Translations under genes and position numbers: made by a program
The notes under the pieces: generated by a model
The model's database searches: none
Told to the model about the DNA's origin: nothing
The model's input: only the letters and a program-made list of their open reading frames with translations
Assembly (NCBI GenBank): GCA_035275625.1
Contig: DATEMK010000196.1
Span: 1 to 14,453 of the forward strand
Direction: 5' to 3'
Length of the DNA: 14,453 nt
From: DATEMK01 sp035275625
Lineage (GTDB): Bacteria > Bacteroidota > Bacteroidia > AKYH767-A > OLB10
Shown: positions 7,122 through 13,506 of the stretch, in pieces
Layout: every line of letters begins with the position of its first letter
Position numbering within the stretch: the first letter of the stretch is position 1

Positions 7122-7859
7122 TTGAACGTCTATTCACAAATAGAAACTAAACGCAAAGCCGGCAAAAAACAGTTCGCTATATTGGTGGATCCTGATAAAA
7201 CAGACGATGCTAAAGTTTCTGAATTATCAAAAATGGCAGCTGATTGCGGAGTGGATTATATTTTTGTAGGAGGAAGTTTATTAATTAACGGAAATCTTAG
7301 TAATTGCATTCATAAATTAAAAAGCAATAGTAAAATTCCGGTTGTGCTTTTTCCGGGCAACACCATGCAGATTGATAAAAATGCAGATGCCATCCTTCTT
7401 TTATCACTCATTTCGGGAAGAAATGCTGATTTGCTCATTGGCAAGCATGTTATTGCAGCGCCCATTCTAAGGGAAAATAATCTTGAAACCATTGCCACCG
7501 GATACATGCTTGTCGAAAGCGGAAATTTTACAACTGTTCAATATATGAGCAATACACGTCCGATCCCGGCAGATAAAAATGAAATTGCTGTTTGTACCGC
7601 CATGGCAGGAGAAATGCTCGGGTTAAAAACAATTTATATGGATGCCGGAAGCGGTGCGTTAAACCCGGTCAGCGAAAAAATGATTGAAAGCGTAAGGAAA
7701 AATATATCGCTCCCGATAATTATAGGTGGCGGAATAAATACCCCTGAAAGAGCAGCCGCAACATGCAAGGCTGGAGCGGATGTTGTCGTGGTAGGAAATT
7801 CTATTGAAAAAGATTATTCACTTATAAAAATAATTTCAGAAGCAGTTCATCAGATTTAA
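7122..7859 (+). CDS. Geranylgeranylglyceryl phosphate synthase family protein (PcrB/GGGPS-like), TTG start
   Basis: The protein has 245 residues and a TIM-barrel prenyltransferase pattern. Members join a prenyl diphosphate to sn-glycerol-1-phosphate through an ether bond, the first committed step of archaeal-type lipids; many Bacteroidetes carry a homologue whose product is less well known. Visible motifs are ILVDPDK (20-26), FVGGSLL (48-54), PVVLFPGN (73-80), LLSLISGRN (93-101), YMDAGSGA (172-179), GGGINTPERA (202-211) and VVVGNSIE (222-229), which bind the phosphate and prenyl groups. The frame has no ATG between the upstream TGA at 7068 and residue 38. Starting at an internal Met would delete the conserved DPDK, so TTG 7122 is the likely start and gives the normal N-terminus. 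The gene follows the PPTase gene by 65 bases. Its stop overlaps the stop of the convergent AraC gene. Confidence 0.9.
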   Translation: MNVYSQIETKRKAGKKQFAILVDPDKTDDAKVSELSKMAADCGVDYIFVGGSLLINGNLSNCIHKLKSNSKIPVVLFPGNTMQIDKNADAILLLSLISGRNADLLIGKHVIAAPILRENNLETIATGYMLVESGNFTTVQYMSNTRPIPADKNEIAVCTAMAGEMLGLKTIYMDAGSGALNPVSEKMIESVRKNISLPIIIGGGINTPERAAATCKAGADVVVVGNSIEKDYSLIKIISEAVHQI

Positions 7860-8818
7860 ATATCATAATGCCCGGTTTTACGGATTTCTTTTGCATTCTC
7901 ATTAAACTTTAATTTAAACCTCCTGCTGAAATAGGCAGGATCTTTGAATCCCACCCGGTGTGCAATTTCCTGGACGTTATCATTACAGGTTCTCAACAGA
8001 AAATGTGCATATTCAAGCCTGCGGTTTTCAACATAATCCTGGAGATTGTTTCCTGTTAAAGTTTTAAAAAACTGCCCCACATAATCTCTCGAAACATAAG
8101 CCACCTCTGCAATTTTTTCGTTGGAAAGATCTTTGCCCAGGTTATTCTGGATGTATTGAATAATGGTAATTAGTCTTTTGTCAAGAAGATAATTCAGCTT
8201 TTCAAGATTCTTTTTGTATTCGGGATGCAGAAAAATATACCGGCAAATATGTATGACCAGCTCATTAAGCAAACAATGCGTTAATGCGCCACTTCCGATT
8301 TTTGACTGCGCATCTTCAAGAATAATATTACGCATCAGGTAAGTCAACTCTTCGTCATAAGGAATGTGAACACAGGGCAACTCAAGAATGCTGAAGAATG
8401 GAATGGCTCCATACAGCAATACTTCAAAACCAATAATTGAAAAAACACTTTTCCCGTTTTTAATCTTAGATGTTACTTCAATGGGTTTTAAATACATCTC
8501 CCTTTCTTCAACCGATGTAAAAGCTGAATTATTAAAAACCCTGTAGTTAGTGCTTTTTCCATGTTTAAAATAAATCGGCTGATCAACGGGCAAAAAATAA
8601 AACTCTCCATTCTTCATCAGTTTGTTTTCCTTTCCGGCATAAAAGGTTCCGGCAACGGATTGAACCAAAACATTTTTCTGTTCCTTTGTGTTATTTAGCT
8701 GGACAGGCAGAATTACTTCGCGAATGCTTGCCTTGTAATAATGTACTTCAAGTGCTTCAATGATGCGATTAAAATTTTCAAGTTCCATAGTTTTTAATAA
8801 AATAACCGGTTGGTTCAA
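7856..8818 (-). CDS. AraC-family transcriptional regulator
   Basis: The protein has 320 residues. The last hundred hold the AraC/XylS DNA-binding domain: a first helix-turn-helix at about 229-252 (DLSNEKIAEVAYVSRDYVGQFFK) and a second at about 279-303 (NVQEIAHRVGFKDPAYFSRRFK), the second being the usual strong match to the family signature. The N-terminal ~200 residues look like a beta-rich, cupin-like effector domain (for example NGEFYFLPVDQPIYF, 70-84) followed by helices, but no specific ligand motif is recognisable. A second Met at residue 11 (8788) is an alternative start. The gene is divergent from pnuC across 141 bases that contain a 9-bp inverted repeat, so pnuC and its partner are natural candidate targets; this is inference. 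Its stop overlaps that of the GGGP-synthase gene by four bases. Confidence 0.93.
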   Translation of the reverse strand: MNQPVILLKTMELENFNRIIEALEVHYYKASIREVILPVQLNNTKEQKNVLVQSVAGTFYAGKENKLMKNGEFYFLPVDQPIYFKHGKSTNYRVFNNSAFTSVEEREMYLKPIEVTSKIKNGKSVFSIIGFEVLLYGAIPFFSILELPCVHIPYDEELTYLMRNIILEDAQSKIGSGALTHCLLNELVIHICRYIFLHPEYKKNLEKLNYLLDKRLITIIQYIQNNLGKDLSNEKIAEVAYVSRDYVGQFFKTLTGNNLQDYVENRRLEYAHFLLRTCNDNVQEIAHRVGFKDPAYFSRRFKLKFNENAKEIRKTGHYDI

Positions 8819-8841
8819 TTATATATTTCTACAAATATTAC

Positions 8842-8877
8842 AATTTTGCAAATATGAAACAAACCGCATGCAAAATT
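8842..8877. promoter_or_regulatory. Inverted repeat in the AraC/pnuC divergent intergenic region (candidate operator)
   Basis: AATTTTGCA (8842-8850) and TGCAAAATT (8869-8877) are perfect 9-bp inverted copies separated by 18 bases, giving 27 bases between arm centres (nearly three helical turns). The element lies 24 bases upstream of the AraC start and 83 bases upstream of the pnuC start. AraC-type proteins often bind direct repeats, but inverted half-sites also occur. No good TAnnTTTG promoter and no THI-box are visible between 8819 and 8959. Confidence 0.42.
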
Positions 8878-8959
8878 TATCATCAAAGCAGGAATTCTTA
8901 ATTTTATGATTAAAGATGGATATTGTTCTTTATTAAGTACAAAAATTCTTCCGTAAAAA

Positions 8960-9538
8960 ATGTCACCTGTTGAAATTATCGGATTTGTTTTTGGTGTTGC
9001 CGGAATATGGCTGACAATAAAAGAAAACACCTGGTGTTTTCCGGTTGGATTGATCAATGTAATGATTTCCCTGGTTTTATTTTATCAGCAAAAACTTTAT
9101 TCTGATGCCGTTCAGCAATTGGTTTATATTGTTTTACTTTCTTACGGCTGGTATAAATGGATTGCCGGAAAAGGTTATGAGAAAGATTTAGAGATATCTT
9201 TATCTTCTAAAAAACTTATATTCATTCTGCTGGTAATCTGTGTGATTTTTTCAATTACTGCCGGATCTTTTTTTAAAAGATATGATGCAAGCCTGCCTTA
9301 TTGGGATGCAACTGCCACTGCACTTAGTTTCACCGCGCAGTGGATGATTGCAAAAAAGAAAATTGAAAACTGGCCGCTTTGGATCATAGTAAATATCATG
9401 TACATTGGAATTTATGTTTACAAGGATTTATACCTGTACGCTTTTCTTTTTTTCATTTATTTAATTCTTGCCATAAAAGGATGGTCGGACTGGCACAAGG
9501 TTTATAAATCAAATAAGCTCAAATTCACCCATGCCTGA
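8960..9538 (+). CDS. pnuC: PnuC-family vitamin transporter (nicotinamide riboside or thiamine)
   Basis: This is a 192-residue integral inner-membrane protein with about six to seven hydrophobic segments (roughly 4-20, 27-42, 50-66, 85-103, 114-131, 138-154 and 157-175). Family features include WCFPVGLIN (25-33), FYQQKLYSDAVQQLVY (41-56), YGWYKW (62-67), the WMIAKKKIENWPLWIIVN block (128-145) and YLILAIKGWSDW (167-178). PnuC proteins are facilitators whose net uptake depends on phosphorylation of the substrate by a cytoplasmic kinase. The next gene overlaps by 8 bases and encodes a P-loop kinase-like protein, which fits that scheme. Classical PnuC carries nicotinamide riboside. In Bacteroidetes, close relatives (PnuT) regulated by TPP riboswitches are predicted to carry thiamine. 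A TPP-riboswitch receptor lies about 1.4 kb downstream, but pnuC itself lacks the riboswitch. The family is secure; the substrate is undecided. Confidence 0.93.
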   Translation: MSPVEIIGFVFGVAGIWLTIKENTWCFPVGLINVMISLVLFYQQKLYSDAVQQLVYIVLLSYGWYKWIAGKGYEKDLEISLSSKKLIFILLVICVIFSITAGSFFKRYDASLPYWDATATALSFTAQWMIAKKKIENWPLWIIVNIMYIGIYVYKDLYLYAFLFFIYLILAIKGWSDWHKVYKSNKLKFTHA

Positions 9539-10064
9539 TAAAGCAATAAAACGCATTGCGCTGACCGGGCCGGAGTCATCAGGAAAAACCACGCTGTGTA
9601 AGCAACTTGCCTCGCACTATAAAACACTTTGGGTGCCTGAATTTGCAAGAGGATACATGGAGAAATTAAATCGCCCATATACTTCAGATGATATTTTATT
9701 CGCGGCAAAAGAGCAATTAAAAGCGGAAGAAGAAATGATTTCAACTTCCAACAAACTTTTATTTGCTGACACAGAACTTATCATTGCAAAAATCTGGTGT
9801 GAAGATGTATTTGGTTTTTGCCCTGGGTGGATCGCTGAAAGAATCGAAAAAAAAAATTACGATTTATACCTGCTCGCTGCACCTGATTTGCCCTGGGAAA
9901 AAGACCCTGTCCGGGAAAATCCAAATCGAAGAGAATATTTTTTCAATCTCTACTTAAATGAAATAGAAACAAGAAAATTTAATTATGAAATTATTTCCGG
10001 AAACGGAGAAGATCGCTTTCACAATGCGGTTAAAGCAGTGGAGAAATTTTTAAAGAGCGGTTAA
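9531..10064 (+). CDS. NadR-like P-loop ATPase/nucleoside kinase
   Basis: This 177-residue cytoplasmic protein matches the ribosylnicotinamide-kinase domain of NadR (AAA_28-type P-loop). The Walker A motif is GPESSGKTT (13-21). WVPEFARGYME (34-44), LFADTELIIAKIW (77-89) and LLAAPDLPWEKDPVRENP (114-131) follow the NadR pattern of substrate-binding acidic residues and lid. The NMN-adenylyltransferase and helix-turn-helix parts of full NadR are missing, so it is a stand-alone kinase of the usual length for that domain. The start ATG lies inside the last codons of pnuC (8-base overlap), implying translational coupling. Its likely job is to trap the imported nucleoside or vitamin by phosphorylation: nicotinamide riboside to NMN if the transporter is a true PnuC, or possibly thiamine if it is a PnuT. 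The second option is inference. The stop overlaps the convergent permease gene by TTAA. Confidence 0.88.
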   Translation: MPDKAIKRIALTGPESSGKTTLCKQLASHYKTLWVPEFARGYMEKLNRPYTSDDILFAAKEQLKAEEEMISTSNKLLFADTELIIAKIWCEDVFGFCPGWIAERIEKKNYDLYLLAAPDLPWEKDPVRENPNRREYFFNLYLNEIETRKFNYEIISGNGEDRFHNAVKAVEKFLKSG

Positions 10065-10834
10065 TTGAAAAATATTTTTCTCAACTCAAGCAACTCAATA
10101 ATTGAAATGATAATTATAATAATTAACAGTCTCCGGGTCCAAATGGCGGAATTTTTAAACTGCGTTGCAAATAGTACAGCCAGCCATGCCCCGATACTTT
10201 GTCCGGTTGCCATTAACAATCCAAGGCCCCAGTTTACCTGGTTGTGAAAAATAAAAATCAGCAATGCCGGAATGGTGAAGCACAGCACCAAAAGATTTTT
10301 TAAAAAATTTGCACGATTAAAATTATATTTAAGCAAAAGAACTAAAGCCGATAATAAAAAGATTCCTACGCTGGCCTGGATGAAGCCTCCATAAATTCCG
10401 GCAACAAAAAACAAAAAAATCATTCCCGGGCTCTTGTGATGATTTCCTTCTTCAGAATGTTCACGCAACCATTTTTCAGAGTTAAAAATTACCAAAAACA
10501 ATATAATAACCATTACTGCACCTATCACTTTCCTGAGTATTTTTTCATCCATATTTACAACCGTATAAGCGCCTGCAATACCTCCTGCCACAGATGGAAT
10601 TATCAGCCATAATGTATCCTGAACTTTTATTTCGCTGCTTTTCTTCAAAGAAAAAACGGCCACAATATTTTGAAAAAGCACTCCGACCCTGTTTGTGGCA
10701 TTGGCGATGTTTGCGGGCAACCCAAGAAAAATAAGAAGCGGCAAAGTTATGAGCGAACCGCTGCCTGCAAGCGTATTAATTATGCCGGCTGCTACTCCGC
10801 CAATCATGGCGAACAGATAAACGTACCACTCCAT
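10061..10834 (-). CDS. TauE/SafE family (DUF81) membrane permease
   Basis: This 257-residue protein has about seven to eight transmembrane segments spread over its whole length. The family's two repeated halves are visible: an N-terminal GGVAAGIINTLAGSGS stretch followed by LPLLIFLG (12-38), and an internal counterpart AGIYGGFIQASVGIFLL (145-161). A charged, His-containing loop (KWLREHSEEGNHHK, 121-134) separates the halves. Family members export or import small organic or inorganic sulphur anions such as sulphite, sulphoacetate or taurine-derived compounds, but substrates of most are unknown, and nothing here fixes it. It is divergent from the TPP-riboswitch receptor (58 bases to the aptamer) and convergent with the kinase gene. 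Thiamine contains sulphur, but a link to thiamine uptake would be speculation. Confidence 0.9.
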   Translation of the reverse strand: MEWYVYLFAMIGGVAAGIINTLAGSGSLITLPLLIFLGLPANIANATNRVGVLFQNIVAVFSLKKSSEIKVQDTLWLIIPSVAGGIAGAYTVVNMDEKILRKVIGAVMVIILFLVIFNSEKWLREHSEEGNHHKSPGMIFLFFVAGIYGGFIQASVGIFLLSALVLLLKYNFNRANFLKNLLVLCFTIPALLIFIFHNQVNWGLGLLMATGQSIGAWLAVLFATQFKNSAIWTRRLLIIIIIISIIELLELRKIFFN

Positions 10835-10878
10835 TTCGCTAAAATAATTCTAAGTTTTACATTTTAAATATTTTTTCA

Positions 10879-10886
10879 TACCTTTA
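10879..10886 (+). promoter_or_regulatory. Candidate -7 element for the riboswitch/TonB-receptor transcript
   Basis: TACCTTTA matches seven of eight bases of TAnnTTTG and would start transcription at about 10891-10894, just before the 5' edge of the TPP aptamer. No TTG is seen at the -33 position, only a T-rich stretch, so the call rests mainly on position. Confidence 0.35.
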
Positions 10887-10892
10887 CTCGGA

Positions 10893-10976
10893 TTTTAAGG
10901 GGTGTTCCGCCTTTGGCGGATCTGAGATCATACCCGTTGAACCTGATCAGGATAATGCCTGCGCAGGGAATGAAGG
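10893..10976 (+). promoter_or_regulatory. TPP riboswitch (THI element)
   Basis: The conserved thiamine-pyrophosphate aptamer is plain to read. GGGGT (10899-10903) pairs with ACCC (10932-10935) as P2. A short P3 hairpin is formed by TCCGCC (10906-10911) and GGCGGA (10915-10920) around TTT. TCTGAGA (10921-10927) is the pyrimidine-sensing loop. CCTG (10942-10945) with CAGG (10964-10967) forms P4, and CAGG (10948-10951) with CCTG (10958-10961) closes around ATAATG as P5. GCGCAGGGAA (10961-10970) completes the pyrophosphate-sensing side. P1 is weak (about 10893-10897 with 10971-10975). It lies 58-60 bases upstream of the TonB-receptor start and should repress that gene when TPP is abundant. Confidence 0.95.
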
Positions 10977-10992
10977 TAAATACTATTTGTGG

Positions 10993-11032
10993 TGTGCAAC
11001 ATACTACCCCTTATTGCACAAAGTAAAACCTT
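10993..11032 (+). promoter_or_regulatory. Putative expression platform of the TPP riboswitch
   Basis: TGTGCAA (10993-10999) and TTGCACA (11014-11020) form a perfect 7-bp hairpin. Its loop holds ACCCCTT (11006-11012), the exact complement of AAGGGGT (10897-10903), which includes the P2 strand of the aptamer. ACCTT (11028-11032), just before the receptor ATG, complements AAGGT (10973-10977) at the 3' edge of the aptamer. No T-tract terminator follows, so control is more likely at translation start. Which pairing forms in which state cannot be decided by eye. Confidence 0.5.
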
Positions 11033-11034
11033 AA

Positions 11035-13506
11035 ATGAAAATTACAATGAAAATAATTTATTCGTTAAGTTTAATGTTTCTTCCATGTTTCGTTTTTGGA
11101 CAAATAATTATTTCAGGAGTCATCAAAGACAGCATCTCAGGAAAGACGTTGCCTGGCGCTTCTGTAAAAATCGAAAACACTTTTTCAACTGCAGTTTCTG
11201 ATAATGATGGAAAATTTATTTTCAAAAACATAAAAACCGGGAAATATAAAATTAAAAGTTCCTTTGTCGGGTATTCGACAATGGAAAAGGAAATTGAAGC
11301 AAATGAAAATAGCGTACTTGAATTCAATCTCGCCAGGTCAGCGGTTCTGGCAGATGAAGTGATTATTTCTGCAACACGGGCAAATGAAAAATCTGCAATG
11401 GCTTATAAAAATTTTGACAAATCTGAAATTGAAAAAAGAAATTTCGGCCAGGATATTCCTTTTATTTTATCCATGACTCCTTCTGTGGTGGTTACTTCTG
11501 ATGCGGGCAACGGGGTGGGCTATACAGGAATTCGCATTCGCGGAAGCGATGCAACAAGAATTAATGTAACCATTAATGATGTTCCGATTAATGACGCAGA
11601 ATCACAGCAATTGTATTGGGTGGATTTACCTGACATTGCTTCTTCCATTGACAATCTCCAAATACAAAGAGGCATCGGAACTTCAACCAACGGGGCAGGA
11701 GCATTTGGCGGAAGCATAAATATTCAAACCAACCGCCTGAGAGCAGAACCTTATTTAGAAGGCAATTATGCCTTTGGTTCTTTCGGAACAGTAAAAAACA
11801 ATATTCTTTTTGGTACAGGATTGCTGAATAATCATTGGACTTTTGATGCACGTTTATCAAAAATTAATTCGGACGGATATGTTGACCGCGGTTCTTCCAG
11901 GTTAAAATCTATTTATATCTCGGAAGGTTATTATGGAAAAAAATCTATCATCAGGTTAAATATTTTTTCCGGAAAAGAAATCACTTACCAGTCATGGTAT
12001 GGAGTTCCCGAATCACGAATTAATAATGATGTGCCGGGTATGATGGACTATGCCTTGCGTAATCAATTAGATTACGGAGACTCACTGAACTTGCTTTCTT
12101 CCGGACGAACGTATAATTATTACACGTACAACAACCAGGTGGATGATTACCAGCAGGACAATTATCAATTGCATTATTCACTTGCGCTGAACGATAATTT
12201 TATATTCAATACATCATTGCATTACACAAAGGGAAAAGGGTATTACGAGGAATATAAAAAGAAAGATGATTTGTATGGTGAAGGAGCCTTCAGCTTTTAT
12301 GGATTAAACGATTTAATTATTGCAGATGATACTGTCACTTCTACCAATCTGGTGAGAAGAAAATGGCTGGATAATGATTTTTACGGAGCCACCTGGTCAT
12401 TGAATTTTGATTCGTACAAAAGGATTTCCGCTGCTCTTGGCGGAGGATGGAACCAGTATGCAGGGGATCACTTTGATGAAATAATTTCAGCGCAATATTT
12501 TCCGCTCTCCGTTTTTCCATACCGCTATAATTTTAATGCTGCATTAAAAACGGATTTTAATATTTACGGAAAAATGAATTATGGTGTAAGCAGCAAAGCA
12601 AATTTGTTTGCTGACATGCAATACAGGAGAGTAAATTATAATTTTTCCGGTTTTAATTCCGATTTGAATTATGTTCCGCGGCATGTTGAATTAAATTTTG
12701 CAAATCCCAAAATCGGATTTAACTGGAAATGGAATCATGAACAAAACGCATATATTTCGGTAAGCTTTGGAAATAAAGAACCCTCCCGTGATGATTATGT
12801 GAACTCATCTCCGGCAAGCCGGCCCAAAGCAGAAAATATGCAGGACATTGAAATCGGTTACCGGTTACAGAAAAATAATTTTGTTTTTGCTTTCAATTTC
12901 TATTTCATGAATTATAAAGACCAGCTTGTGCTGACAGGAAAGGTGAATGATGTCGGCAATTATACGCGCACAAATGTTGACAAAAGCTACCGTGAAGGAA
13001 TGGAGCTGGAAACCGAATGGAATCCTTTGAAGAAAATAAAATTTTCGGCTAACGCTGCCATCAGCCGAAATAAAATAAAAAATCACAATCAATATGTGGA
13101 TGATTATGATGCGGGAGCACAACAAACAAAAACATTCCATAATACTGACATTGCATTTTCACCCAACCTGGTTGCCGCTGCCGGTATCCGTTATGAACCT
13201 TTAGAAGATTTGACTTTTGATTTCCTTGCAAAATATGTGAGCAAACAATACCTGGATAATACTTCTGATAACACAAAGAAATTAAAACCTTATTCCATAA
13301 GTGATCTCCGCATTGGATACAAGCTGAAGACAAAATTTGTAAAAGAAATCGGGCTTGGAATAATGATAAATAACATTTTCAATCATCTTTATGAATCCAA
13401 CGGGTATTCGTACAGTTATATTTACGGAGGAAAAAAAATTGCAGAGAATTTTTATTATCCGCAGTCGGGGATAAATGTTTTGGGGCAGGTGAGCTTGAAA
13501 TTTTAA
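11035..13506 (+). CDS. TonB-dependent outer-membrane receptor, probable thiamine (or precursor) importer
   Basis: The protein has 823 residues. A signal peptide ends near FVFGQ (about residue 23); ATG 11047 (residue 5) is an equally possible start. Residues 24-100 form a carboxypeptidase-D-like regulatory domain (GVIKDSISGKTLPGASV, a DNDGKF turn, SFVGYST), typical of Bacteroidetes receptors. A TonB-box-like stretch ADEVIISATRA (106-116) precedes the plug (about 120-235: TGIRIRGSDATRINVTINDVPINDAES, then VDLPDIASSIDNLQIQRG and GAGAFGGSINI). The rest is an aromatic-rich beta-barrel ending in a terminal Phe (QVSLKF), the usual outer-membrane assembly signal. The TPP riboswitch in its leader identifies the likely substrate class as thiamine or a thiamine precursor (the Omr1-type receptors of Bacteroidetes); the barrel alone could not show that. 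The stop overlaps the stop of the convergent TPR gene by TTAA. Confidence 0.95.
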   Translation: MKITMKIIYSLSLMFLPCFVFGQIIISGVIKDSISGKTLPGASVKIENTFSTAVSDNDGKFIFKNIKTGKYKIKSSFVGYSTMEKEIEANENSVLEFNLARSAVLADEVIISATRANEKSAMAYKNFDKSEIEKRNFGQDIPFILSMTPSVVVTSDAGNGVGYTGIRIRGSDATRINVTINDVPINDAESQQLYWVDLPDIASSIDNLQIQRGIGTSTNGAGAFGGSINIQTNRLRAEPYLEGNYAFGSFGTVKNNILFGTGLLNNHWTFDARLSKINSDGYVDRGSSRLKSIYISEGYYGKKSIIRLNIFSGKEITYQSWYGVPESRINNDVPGMMDYALRNQLDYGDSLNLLSSGRTYNYYTYNNQVDDYQQDNYQLHYSLALNDNFIFNTSLHYTKGKGYYEEYKKKDDLYGEGAFSFYGLNDLIIADDTVTSTNLVRRKWLDNDFYGATWSLNFDSYKRISAALGGGWNQYAGDHFDEIISAQYFPLSVFPYRYNFNAALKTDFNIYGKMNYGVSSKANLFADMQYRRVNYNFSGFNSDLNYVPRHVELNFANPKIGFNWKWNHEQNAYISVSFGNKEPSRDDYVNSSPASRPKAENMQDIEIGYRLQKNNFVFAFNFYFMNYKDQLVLTGKVNDVGNYTRTNVDKSYREGMELETEWNPLKKIKFSANAAISRNKIKNHNQYVDDYDAGAQQTKTFHNTDIAFSPNLVAAAGIRYEPLEDLTFDFLAKYVSKQYLDNTSDNTKKLKPYSISDLRIGYKLKTKFVKEIGLGIMINNIFNHLYESNGYSYSYIYGGKKIAENFYYPQSGINVLGQVSLKF

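Noticed and set aside
8819..8959. A second TPP riboswitch before pnuC
   Set aside because: I looked for CTGAGA and the ACCTGAT...GGATAATGCC core on both strands; neither is present.
8815..9057. An 80-codon - strand frame spanning the AraC/pnuC spacer
   Set aside because: It overlaps the start of pnuC, has no recognisable domain, and the spacer is better explained as a divergent regulatory region.
10993..11020. The hairpin after the aptamer as an intrinsic terminator
   Set aside because: The stem is only 7 bp with a 14-base loop and is followed by AAGTAAAACC rather than a T run, so transcription termination is unlikely.
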